Positions 10,501-18,777 of a DNA stretch of 22,548 nt are shown here, piece by piece. Within the stretch, counting starts at the first letter, position 1. Every line of letters begins with the position of its first letter. This DNA comes from Anaeromyces robustus (lineage: Eukaryota > Neocallimastigomycota > Neocallimastigomycetes > Neocallimastigales > Neocallimastigaceae), in assembly GCA_002104895.1 (NCBI GenBank), contig MCFG01000253.1, positions 80,001-102,548 of the forward strand, given 5' to 3'. The position numbers and the translations under genes are program-made. The notes below the pieces were generated by a model. It saw only the letters and a program-made list of their open reading frames with translations. It ran no database searches and was not told the DNA's origin.

Positions 10501-13443
10501 AGAATTACTACCTACGTTACCAAGGATGGTAAGCAAATTGAAGTACCAGTTACTGAAGAATTTGCCTTAAATCCAAAGGATATTTCTCCAGAAGAACTTC
10601 CAGAAGAATACAAGGAATTCTCCTCTGAAGAAATTTACGTTCCAGGTTCTAAGTCTCCAAAGCAAAAGACCTTTAAGAAGTACGTTACCGTTTACAAGAC
10701 TATCTACAAGAACGGTAAACCACAAGAAGTTGTTGAAAACATTGAAATTCCAGAAGGTAAGACTGTTCAAGATGTTTTAGATAATCTTCCAAGAGGTACT
10801 CACGTTAAGCCAACTGATGAAACTATTGAAAAGAGATATGTTGAACCAACTACTATTGAACCAACTAAGGATGAAATTGTTGAAGAAAGAATTGTTAACC
10901 AAGGTAATGTTAAGGCTCCAAGAGTTCACTCTGTTAAGAAGTACGTCACTACCTACAAGACCACTTACAAGAACGGTGTTCCAGTTGAAGAAGTTACTGA
11001 ATCTGAAGATGTTCCAGAACAAACTGAAGCTACCTACAGTCCAACTAGTGAAGAAGAAATTTCTACTATGAAGTCACCAAAGATGAAGACTATTAAGAAG
11101 GTTACTACCTACAAGACTATTTACAAGAACGGTAAACCAGTTCAAGTTATTGAAGAAACTCCAGAAGAAACTGTTATTGAAGCTCATCCAGCTCTTATTC
11201 AACAAACTAAGACTGTTCCAGAAGATGAAATTACCGAAGAAAGTACCGATAGAACTTACACTGGTTCTCCAAAGTTTGTTAAGAAGATTGTTGATGGTTT
11301 AAAGAAGACCCCAGAAGATACTGAAGAATATGTTGAAGAATACGTTATTGAAAATGGTGTTAAGAAGCCAAAGAGAAAGACTATCAAGAAGAAGACTATC
11401 TACAAGACCATCTACAAGAATGGTGTTCCAGTTCAAGTTCCAGTTGAAGTTAGTGCTGAAACTGAAAAGGATGTTCCAGTTGATGATAATGAAGAAATTG
11501 TTGAAGAATACGTTATTGAAGAAGGTCCAGATGGTAAGCCAAAGAAGACTGTTAAGAGAACTCACTACAGAAATGGTATTCCAATCTCTGAAGAATTTGA
11601 AGATGTTGATGAAATTCCAGAAGGTGCTGAAGAATTAGAAGAAATTGTTGAAGAATACGAAGTTGAAGATGGTAAGAACAAGCCATTAAAGAAGACTGTT
11701 TACAAGACTGTTTACCAAAATGGTGTTCCAGTCAAGGTTCCAGTTACTGAAGGTGAAATCACTGAAAGAGGTATTGGTGAAAACCCATACATGAAATTAG
11801 CTCCATCTGTCATTGAAACCATTGTTAAGTACGCTCTTCCAAACGCCAGTAACAATGATTCCAAGACTGATCTTGCTGATTTAATGAAGAAGATGACCAC
11901 TATTACTAAGCTTGTTGGTAACAGAGAAGCTCCAGTTGAAAAGACTGAAACTACTGAAACTACTGACAGAGATCTTGGTTCCCTTGTCTCTGCCGTTACC
12001 GGTGAAAATCCATACATGAAATTAGCTCCATCTGTCATTGAAACCATTGTTAAATACGCTCTTCCAAACGCTAGTGACAATGATTCCAAGACTGATCTTG
12101 CTGATTTAATGAAGAAGATGACCACTATTACTAAGCTTATTGGTAGTAGAGAAGCTCCAGTTGAAAAGACTGAAACCACTGAAACTACTGATAGAGATCT
12201 TGGTTCCCTTGTCTCTGCCGTTACCGGTGAAAATCCATACATGAAGTTAGCTCCATCTGTCATTGAAACTATTGTTAAGTACGCTCTTCCAAACGCCAGT
12301 AACAATGATTCCAAGACTGATCTTGCTGATTTAATGAGCAAGATGACTAGCATTACTAAACTTCTTGGTAGTAGAGAAGGTCCACGTGTTGAAACTAGAG
12401 AAGTTGTTGAAGAAATTGAAGTTAGTGAAGGTGAAGATGGTGAAGAAATTGTTGAAGAATATGTCATTGAAGAAGGTGATGATCAACCAAAAACTGTTAA
12501 AAAGACTGTCTACAAAACCGTTTACCAAAATGGTGTTCCAGTACAAGTCCCAGTTACCGAAGAAACTAGTGAAGAAAAGCCAAATTTTCGGCTAGGATCC
12601 CCTTCTAAAAAGGGGATCCGATCCACCACCACCACCACCAAAACTACCACTGAAAATTCATTTTCCACTACTGAAGAAGTCGTAGAAGAATATAGCGAAG
12701 CTTTACCTTCTATTACTGAAGAAGATGAATCCAAACCAATGGAAAATAACAGAACTTTGGAAACCACTTCCCCAACAGAAGCAAAAACTTTTCGTAGACG
12801 TCAACTTCCAAAACGTTCCTCTTCCAAGCGTTTATCCGCTGAATTAAAGGCTGCTGTTGCTGCTGAAATTGCTAAGCTTGAAAATGAAATTAATGAAGAA
12901 ACCAAATTTATACCAAAGCCAAGATCAGAATCCATTACTAAATCTGGTTTAGCTAAGAAGGAATCTGCTCAATCCATTAAGGCTATGGCTGAAGGATGTT
13001 TAGTACGTAAACCATCCAATGCTAGCAGTATTAAGAGTAACCACAGTGTTTTAGAAGAATGGAGTGGACCAGTTTTTGAAAAGAAGGTTTTTGAAGTTGT
13101 TGTTGAACATACCCCACAACTTCCAGATGAAGTTAAATTAAATATTGGAGATTTAGTTGAAGTTAAACAAGTCTTTGAAGATGGTTGGGCTTATGGTATT
13201 AATACCGCTACTAAGGTTGATGGTACCTTCCCAGTTATTTGCTTAGGTGAAGAACGTGAACCCAATAAGAATGGCAGATATGTTCCAAGATTAATTCGTG
13301 TTTACCAAGCCAGAGATGAAGCTGGTAAGAAAGAAATTGAAGATGAAGAAAAGTTTAAACATGATTTAACTGAATATGCCAAGAAGAAGAAGGAATATAA
13401 ATTAAAAAAGCAAGTAAAGAAATCTAAAAAGACTACTAAGTAA
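7549..13443 (+). CDS. Giant repeat-rich membrane protein with C-terminal SH3 domain
   Basis: A 1964-residue protein in one exon. Residues 1-22 look like a signal peptide (MYSLNLLSCLILLVLGSVYV), which supports this start; no other in-frame ATG lies close. Residues 60-110 are Asn/Gly/Gln-rich with several N-glycosylation sequons. Residues 111-398 carry three long repeats built of a roughly 17-residue D-x-N-G-x-V-x-D-x-x-G-N-x-V motif, somewhat like the fungal DUF3659 type. A membrane segment follows at about 416-435 (FIYFLLPALALVGGAGAFLY). Residues 436-745 alternate Thr tracts with Ala-rich hydrophobic stretches. Residues 744-1680 hold about eleven YKTIYKNGxPVQVP units, each preceded by acidic EEIVEEY and basic KKPKKT blocks, plus a 75-residue block repeated from 1410. 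A helical segment lies at 1761-1790, an SH3 domain at about 1847-1900 (ending GTFPVICL) and a Lys-rich tail to the end. Family knowledge suggests a surface sensor or scaffold with a cytoplasmic SH3; the true function is unknown. Confidence 0.9.
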   Translation: MYSLNLLSCLILLVLGSVYVLTKPLGVGNQIANGISDTIFLDDIALSLVQKFDEESSSDDEPLVFDENKTSENGSIIGGNTTQNGGNQGGNQNGSQSGNQNGNQSGNSSGTPKPGHVTSPDGSTTNIGNSTVDNNGHIIDEAGNTVGTIDNGKVTDSKGNTVGTVDNNGNVVDNNGNTVANLDNKTGKVTPVTPVVPGNNNGNTTTNNGNNTAATPKPGVVTSPDGTTTDLSNATVDNNGNVNDSNGNKIATIDNGKVTDTKGNTVGTVDNNGNVVDNNGNTVANLDNKTGKVTPVTPVVPGNNNGNTSNAKPGVVTAPNGTTTDLSNTTVDSDGNIVDNKGNKIATIDNNGKIVDSKGNTIGNLDNNGNVVDNNGNVVANVDPNGKVNPTTNAGKTPDSVDQNSRSGGDKKNNNFIYFLLPALALVGGAGAFLYKSKYVDDVIGNAPEAAETVTKTNNVAGAGPSTTTTTTTTTTKYHGGKNKAMYGQELPYDVVGDAPAPTTSATTTTKYTGAGAPGSTTTTTTTTTKTTKHGANMLPLGLAAGAATAAAGTHHALKKTETETLPAIESGPSMDSLMKEEFANVNKSNDNSILPAVLAAGTAASAADAFDEPTKTKKTIKTSYYRPTAPESETIYETRYGPGSTKKLNNLQSAPGYTKTTTYTTTNNVPSSSTKTTTTTTTTKNKFNPNYLLAPAAVGAAALATKKATEEKEPKKTTTYKTTTTTTTTKNGKVLPIVPVVGRDSEDEEEIVEEYNVEYGKKPTTKKTIKKTLYKTIYKNGVPVQVPVDEESEEKHLSVGSSGSSSPEEIVEEYIIEEGSKKPKKTVKKTITTYKTIYKNGKPVQVPETKEIEVPVEEKDVTVPTGDNSYKSMIPMVIETIVKHSLPLGDKAEEEKNNDLKKLMSKVTEIKKNSPTDKEVEEEEYVIENGVRKPKKTIKKTITTYKTIYKNGKPVQVPVEEEVVEEEGSPKSLKSPKLKGIKKRITTYVTKDGKQIEVPVTEEFALNPKDISPEELPEEYKEFSSEEIYVPGSKSPKQKTFKKYVTVYKTIYKNGKPQEVVENIEIPEGKTVQDVLDNLPRGTHVKPTDETIEKRYVEPTTIEPTKDEIVEERIVNQGNVKAPRVHSVKKYVTTYKTTYKNGVPVEEVTESEDVPEQTEATYSPTSEEEISTMKSPKMKTIKKVTTYKTIYKNGKPVQVIEETPEETVIEAHPALIQQTKTVPEDEITEESTDRTYTGSPKFVKKIVDGLKKTPEDTEEYVEEYVIENGVKKPKRKTIKKKTIYKTIYKNGVPVQVPVEVSAETEKDVPVDDNEEIVEEYVIEEGPDGKPKKTVKRTHYRNGIPISEEFEDVDEIPEGAEELEEIVEEYEVEDGKNKPLKKTVYKTVYQNGVPVKVPVTEGEITERGIGENPYMKLAPSVIETIVKYALPNASNNDSKTDLADLMKKMTTITKLVGNREAPVEKTETTETTDRDLGSLVSAVTGENPYMKLAPSVIETIVKYALPNASDNDSKTDLADLMKKMTTITKLIGSREAPVEKTETTETTDRDLGSLVSAVTGENPYMKLAPSVIETIVKYALPNASNNDSKTDLADLMSKMTSITKLLGSREGPRVETREVVEEIEVSEGEDGEEIVEEYVIEEGDDQPKTVKKTVYKTVYQNGVPVQVPVTEETSEEKPNFRLGSPSKKGIRSTTTTTKTTTENSFSTTEEVVEEYSEALPSITEEDESKPMENNRTLETTSPTEAKTFRRRQLPKRSSSKRLSAELKAAVAAEIAKLENEINEETKFIPKPRSESITKSGLAKKESAQSIKAMAEGCLVRKPSNASSIKSNHSVLEEWSGPVFEKKVFEVVVEHTPQLPDEVKLNIGDLVEVKQVFEDGWAYGINTATKVDGTFPVICLGEEREPNKNGRYVPRLIRVYQARDEAGKKEIEDEEKFKHDLTEYAKKKKEYKLKKQVKKSKKTTK
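7879..8730 (+). repeat. Three tandem ~0.3 kb coding repeats (outer domain)
   Basis: Units start at about 7879, 8191 and 8476 (residues 111, 215 and 310), each opening with PKPGxVTSPDG-like sequence. Units 1 and 2 are nearly identical at DNA level through the stretch ending in PVTPVVPGNNNGNT. Unit 3 is more diverged and lacks the PVTPVVP segment. The near-identity of units 1 and 2 suggests recent duplication or gene conversion. Confidence 0.85.
11776..12381 (+). repeat. 225-bp coding tandem repeat, three copies
   Basis: Copies begin at 11776, 12001 and 12226 (residues 1410, 1485 and 1560), each opening with GENPYMKLAPSVIETIVKYA. The first two are full 75-residue units. The third stops matching after SREG. 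They differ by only a few bases, so copy number may vary between strains. A diverged single relative lies near residues 869-915 (around 10153-10293, with MVIETIVKHSLP). Confidence 0.9.
12595..12619. repeat. GC-rich perfect palindrome inside the coding region
   Basis: The arms ggatcccctt (12595-12604) and aaggggatcc (12610-12619) are exact reverse complements around a 5-nt loop, ctaaa. Around it the frame reads RLGSPSKKGIRS using CGG, CTA, CCT, GGG and CGA, codons otherwise rare in this gene. GATCC is repeated directly at 12615-12619 and 12620-12624. It keeps the frame open. It looks like a small inserted hairpin. Confidence 0.75.
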
Positions 13444-14529
13444 ATCAAATAAAAAAAAATAAAAAAGATGAAAAGAAAATGAAGCTTTAATTTCCAGAAG
13501 TTTTAAATTGAAAAAATTTAAAAAAGCAAAAAAAAAAATTGTATATATATAATTTTTATTTTTATTTTTTAAATTTTTTTTTTAAAAAAAAAATACCAAT
13601 ACCAATTTAATTTCAAAAAGAAGGAAAAACAAACCAACCAATAAATAAAAAAAACACACACACATTCAATTCCATTTATTCCAACAAATAAAAACAATTA
13701 TCAGTTTCATCAACAAATTTCAGTTTTCTTTAGAGTTTGTCTATCCCTCCCTCAGTAGTGTAAAAAGAAAGAAAATTTTTTTCAAAAAAAAAAAATCATT
13801 TTTATTTTTTTAGTTTTAAAAATATGTTACATATAATTATAATTTATATATATAGGAAAAATAATAATCTATTAGAAATGGAAAAATAATAATAATTCTT
13901 CTTATTTTAATTTTTTCACATACAACATTTTTCAACTTTTTTAAAATAAATCTATTATTATAAAATTATTTTAAAGCACAAAAGTAAAAAAAAGAGTTTA
14001 AAAAAAAGAAAACAAGAAGGAATAATAATAAACAAAAAAAAATTTAAAAATATAAAAATAAAATGTTTTTTTAATATAATAAAAATTTTTATAAATAAAA
14101 AAAAAAATAAAAAAAAAATAATTTTAAAAAAAATTAATAATATGCCATATAGGAAAAAAAAAAGTAACTTTTTTTTTTTTATAATTTAGAGTAAATTTTT
14201 TTTTTTAAAAAAATTAAACCAGATTAGAAAAAAAAAAAGCGAAGGCAGAAAAGGATTATAATTAATTTTACTTTTTTTTTTTAGTTATAAATAATAATAT
14301 ATAATAATAATAATTTTTTATATAAATTTATTAATTAAATAAAATCTAAATCTATTATAAAATAATATAATAATTTTTAATCTCTAATTTTGTAATTTAG
14401 AAAATGATAAAAGCATAAATAATAATATATATTAATATTAATATTTAATAATATAGGAGAAAATTATAGGGGAAAAAAAGGGCTGAAAGGAAAAAAAGAA
14501 TGCTTAAAAAAAAAAAGAAAAATAAACAA

Positions 14530-14582
14530 TAGGAAAGGAAGAAAAAGAAAAAGAAAAAGAGAAAAAAAAAAAGGAGAAGAGG
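14530..14582. repeat. 53-bp polypurine tract
   Basis: An uninterrupted run of A and G, including repeated GAAAAA units and ending GGAGAAGAGG. Such tracts can form triplex DNA or be nucleosome-poor. No gene border is nearby. Confidence 0.8.
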
Positions 14583-15525
14583 TTAAAATTAAATTTAATT
14601 AAAAAAATATTAAAAGATGAACAAAAATTTAAAATTTTGGTTAAAATAAAAAATAAAGTTTATAAAAAAATTGGTAACAATTTTTTAAATTAAACTTTAT
14701 CTCTCTCTCTCTTTTTTTTTCTTTTTCTTTTTAATTTAATTGTTTATTTTTTTTTAATATTTAATATAACTTATTAAATATTTTTTATTTCTTTTTTTTT
14801 CTTTTCTTTTTTAATTTCTTCCCTATAAGAAATAGTATAAAAATAATATATATTTTATAGAATAGAGAAAAAAAAAAAAAAAGAATTAGAATAATAAAAA
14901 AGTTAAAATTTTTTATAATTGTCATGTAAAATATAAAAAAAAAATGTAAAAAAAAAAAAAAAAACAAAAGAAAAAAATAATTAAAGAAAAAAAAAAAAAA
15001 AAAAAAAAGAAAAATATATATTTATATTTTTTTTTTTAACATTTAAAAAAAACAAAAACATAAACAAAAACAAAAACAAAACAAAAAACAAATGAAAAAA
15101 ATTTAATTAAGAAAAGGATAAAAAAGTAAATAATATATAATATAATATAATTTAAAGGTAAAAAAACAAAAAAATACAAAAAAATACAAATACATTAAAA
15201 AGGAAAAAAAAAAGAAAAAAAAAAAAGAGATAATCTAATTAATAATTATAATAAAATAAAAAAAAAAAAGACTTTATTATTTTTATTTTTAATTTAATTT
15301 AAAAAAAGAGAAAAAAAAAATAAATTAAAATTAATAAGAATAATATTAAAAATAATATTAAAAAATAAAATAAAAAAAAAAAAAGAAAGATTAAAAAAAA
15401 AAATAAAATAAGTTAAATAAATATTAGTTTATAAGTAAATAAAAAAAAAAATTAGAAATATTAAAAAGAAAAAGTAAAAAAAGAAATAAATTAGTTTAAT
15501 ATAAATTATTAATTATAAATATAAT

Positions 15526-15526
<1 letters not shown>

Positions 15527-15584
<58 letters not shown>
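15527..15584. repeat. (TAA)19 microsatellite
   Basis: About nineteen uninterrupted TAA units followed by a run of T. Confidence 0.9.
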
Positions 15585-15716
15585 TTTTTTTTTTTTTGGA
15601 GAAAGTTAAAACAATAGTTAAGTAATTAATAGTTTAATAAATGAAGGAATGAATAAATAGGAGAAGATTTTTTTTATTTTATTATTTTATTTTATTTTTA
15701 ATATTTTTTAATATTA

Positions 15717-15728
15717 TTTTTAATATTA
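15717..15728 (+). repeat. Left target-site duplication of LINE stub C
   Basis: tttttaatatta, repeated exactly at 15808-15819 just after the poly(A) of the stub. In A/T sequence a 12-bp match carries limited weight alone, but its position fits exactly. Confidence 0.6.
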
Positions 15729-15775
15729 TGTACTTTTTAAATTAAATTTAAATAAAGTTTTCACTATTTTATTGC

Positions 15776-15807
<32 letters not shown>
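15729..15807 (+). mobile_element. LINE stub C: 48-bp 3' end plus poly(A)
   Basis: Positions 15729-15776 match the last 48 bp of element B (20523-20570) at 46 of 48 bases, ending TTTTATTGCC, and are followed by 31 A (15777-15807). AATAAA lies at 15751-15756, 20 nt before the poly(A). This is an extremely 5'-truncated copy of B's family, as target-primed reverse transcription commonly leaves. It has no coding content. Confidence 0.85.
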
Positions 15808-15811
<4 letters not shown>

Positions 15812-15819
15812 TAATATTA
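15808..15819 (+). repeat. Right target-site duplication of LINE stub C
   Basis: Exact copy of 15717-15728, directly after the 31-A tail. Confidence 0.6.
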
Positions 15820-15830
15820 ATTTTTTTTTA

Positions 15831-15849
15831 TTTAATTTTAATTTTAATT
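15831..15849 (+). repeat. Left target-site duplication of LINE B
   Basis: tttaattttaattttaatt, repeated exactly at 20623-20641 right after B's poly(A). Low complexity lowers the weight, but the placement at both element ends supports it. Confidence 0.65.
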
Positions 15850-15851
15850 AA

Positions 15852-16045
15852 AAAGTTAATGATTGGGCTAAATTTAACCTTATGGAATTCGGAATTGGTA
15901 AATGTGGAACTACGGTTGTAAAAGCAGAAAATTCTAAAGTTAAAGGTGACCCTACCTTTTACCTTGCTGGTCAAATTATTCCAAAAACTAATTGTTATAC
16001 GTATTTGGGAATTCCTTTTGATAGTGATTTATCTCTTAAACCGAT
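15852..16045 (+). pseudogene. LINE B reverse transcriptase fragment, 5' piece
   Basis: This piece encodes about 64 residues in the frame that includes the ATG at 15882: WAKFNLMEFGIGKCG, then DPTFYLAGQIIPKTNCYTYL, then GIPFDSDLSLKP. It aligns with RT motifs D/E and the start of the thumb in LINE A (DPTFYLTGIAIPKTDCYTYL). It breaks off at the A insertion. The open frame continuing to 16079 adds eleven or so residues from A in a foreign frame. It is a truncated relic, not an independent gene. The same protein resumes in the same phase at 18821. Confidence 0.85.
16034..16045 (+). repeat. Left target-site duplication of LINE A
   Basis: tcttaaaccgat, repeated exactly at 18809-18820. It lies inside B's coding sequence (Leu-Lys-Pro-Ile) and has enough G and C to be convincing. 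Confidence 0.93.
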
Positions 16046-18777
16046 TTATACCTCATCCTATCAGAGACCACCAAGATAACTTAGTGTATAGTACTAAAGA
16101 TCAATTAGATGTTTGGTGCAATTATTATAAGAAACTTAGTTATGACTCTACTGGACATAGCATGAATAAAAAATTCTGGAAGAATTCTCCCGCTATTAAT
16201 CGTATAAAGAGTGGAAATAACATAGTATGGGATATTAACCAAGATATCAGCATTGAAGAAATCAAAAAGGCCATCCTTTCTATCCCTAACTTTAAAGCCT
16301 CAGGTCCCGATGGTATCCCTATTGAATTTTATAAAGCTTTAATTCCTGATTCCTCTTCGAATGACTCTGTAAATAATGATTCCTATGTTCCGGCTGGTCT
16401 TAGTTGTTTCTGTTTCTTAATTAATCGTATTTGGAATGGTGATTTTCCTATTTTTTGGAATAATGCATCCATTGTTTCTATTCCAAAAAAAGGCGATCTT
16501 TCTAATTGTGATAACTATCGTGGTATCTCACTTATCAATAATGGTATTAAGATTCTTTCGAAAATTATTGCTTCTAGAATTTCTGAATATGGTATAAGTC
16601 ATGGATTCATCAGACCAGAACAATTTGGCTTTCGGAATAAGGAAGAATGTATTAGTCTTTATATCTCTATTCTTTCTATTTGTCAAAGACGTAAATTCAA
16701 AGGGGAAGATACTTATATAGCTTTTCTGGACCTTAAAAAAGCTTACGATTCTGTGCCCATATATAACATCTTGTCGAAAATTTATACTCTTGGTATACAA
16801 GGAAAATGCTTTCAATTTTTGGAGAACCTATATCTGTCTTCCAAAGCTTGTGTTAAAATTAATGGACAATTTTCCGATTCTTTCAGAATACTTAAAGGAG
16901 TTCGACAAGGATGTCCCTTATCTCCTATACTTTTTAATTTGTTTATCAACGACATCTTCAACGATTGCCTGCATAATGGTGTGAAAATAGATACTGAATA
17001 TTGTTGTGGAGGATTATTTGCTGATGATATTGTTCTTTGTGCCCCTAGTAGATCTCGTATGAACAAACTTCTTCGTTTAGTTGGTAAATGGGCTAAGGAC
17101 AACGAGATGACTTTTGGAATTAATAAATGTGGCACATTAGCTGTTAGACATGAAAATTCGGAATATATTCTTAGAGAGGACCCTACCTTTTATTTAACAG
17201 GAATCGCAATCCCTAAAACAGATTGTTATACTTACCTTGGTGTTCCCTTTCACAAAACTCTAGATTTAAAATTCGTTATTAGTAAAATGAAAAATAAAGT
17301 TAGTAAGGCTTTGTTTTCAATTCAGGGTTTTTTAAAAAATGATCTGATTCCTATTCCTCTTAAAAGAACTTTATTCTCTGCAAAAGTTATTGGACAAGTT
17401 TCCTATTACGCGCCTTTGCTTGGTTCTAACAAAAACAATACTAGTTCTACACAAACAATAATTAACAAAGGTTTTTATTGGATTTTAGGCTACTCGAAAC
17501 CTAATTCTTTTGTTTCTATTTATTGCATCTCAAAAGAACTCAATATTCCTCCACTTTCTGGTAAATGTGCTTTAGCTCAGGTTAGATGTTTTAATAAGTG
17601 GAAGGACTCCAACTGCATTATCTCAAAGATAGTTAATAATGTTGCTACAACAAGAAAATGGACTTGGGACAAAGAAAGTAAAATATTAAATGATAAATTA
17701 AACAATATTTCATCCTCTACTAAAGAAATTATGGAATTCTATTGGGACAGAGACATGAACAGTGATAAATCAATTAAAGCTAAAACTTATAAAATGTACA
17801 AATTTGAAGAATCAAGGAATTACTTAAAACTTAATCTAGAATATCCTGAATATAGCAAAGGTTTTAGGTGGATACTTAGGGCAAGATGTGGATATAAAAT
17901 CGATGCTAGAGTTGCTAAAGCTGCAAAAATGATTAATAATTCTTGTCCTAATTGTTGTTCATGTTGTTTCCATTGTGATAGTTATCAGAGAATTGATCAT
18001 TGGTTTATAAATTGTTTCTTATTTAAAAATCTTCGTATTGATCACTTCTCTGATCTAGATAGAAATTTTTTTTATTTTTTAGATAGTCTTTTTAATAGTT
18101 TAGTTAGGATCAGTAATAACCCTAATGTAGATAATAGAATTAATAGTATTGTTAAGGGTTATAAAAATAGTAATAATATGAGGTTTAATAGTATTAGTAA
18201 TATAGATATATTAGATAATAAAAAAATAGTTAATAGGTACAGTATTTATATTTTTTTAATTGGTGGAAGGGATTATGGTTTTAATGATAGAATTAACAAT
18301 AGTCCATACAAAATGGAATGGGAATGTTTGTTTAAGTGTCAGACTGAATCTGGTACTTATTCAAAATCCCCATTCTTGTTGCGATCTGCGGCTCTATTGA
18401 ATGATATCATGCCTGTTGTCTGTAAAAGACAACATATATTGTTCAATAAATTTAAAACCAACCTCTCCAGGAACGTCAATGCTGATAACACAGTAGGACA
18501 GCCTAGTAGGGCAAATGCCGATCCTATTTCCGACCCTAGTGGAATAGGATAGATCAATTTTACTTTAATTCTATATTTAGAATTAAGGGCTTGTATGGAT
18601 TTATTGTTTTTAAATATTATTATACTACTTTTTTTCCTCCAGTATTATTTACTATTATCTATAATATATTACTGGTTTTTATTTTTTTTTAGTATCATTT
18701 TTTTTCATTATGTGTTTTTTTATGATTCATGTATTTTAATATTTAAATTCAATAAAGTTGACGTACAAATTGTGTGC

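Larger units (their letters stand above)
13444..15716. other. Non-coding A-rich intergenic stretch
   Basis: No gene is visible. Positions 13444 to about 13775 probably contain the 3' untranslated region of the upstream gene. Within this, 13595-13775 is a pocket richer in C and G (CCAATACCAATT, a short CA run, CTATCCCTCCCTCAGTAGTG) with no frame longer than about 20 codons on either strand. From about 13780 to 15650 the + strand is dominated by A with scattered G, and T runs are shorter. It ends in a TAA microsatellite and T-rich sequence just before the LINE cluster. Confidence 0.8.

Noticed and set aside
11712-12467. Minus-strand open frame of 251 codons over the 225-bp repeats
   Set aside because: Antisense of the triplicated block; its own repetition simply mirrors the sense repeat.
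16528-17135. Minus-strand frames of 95 and 107 codons opposite the LINE A RT
   Set aside because: Antisense of a well-supported reverse transcriptase with all motifs on the + strand.
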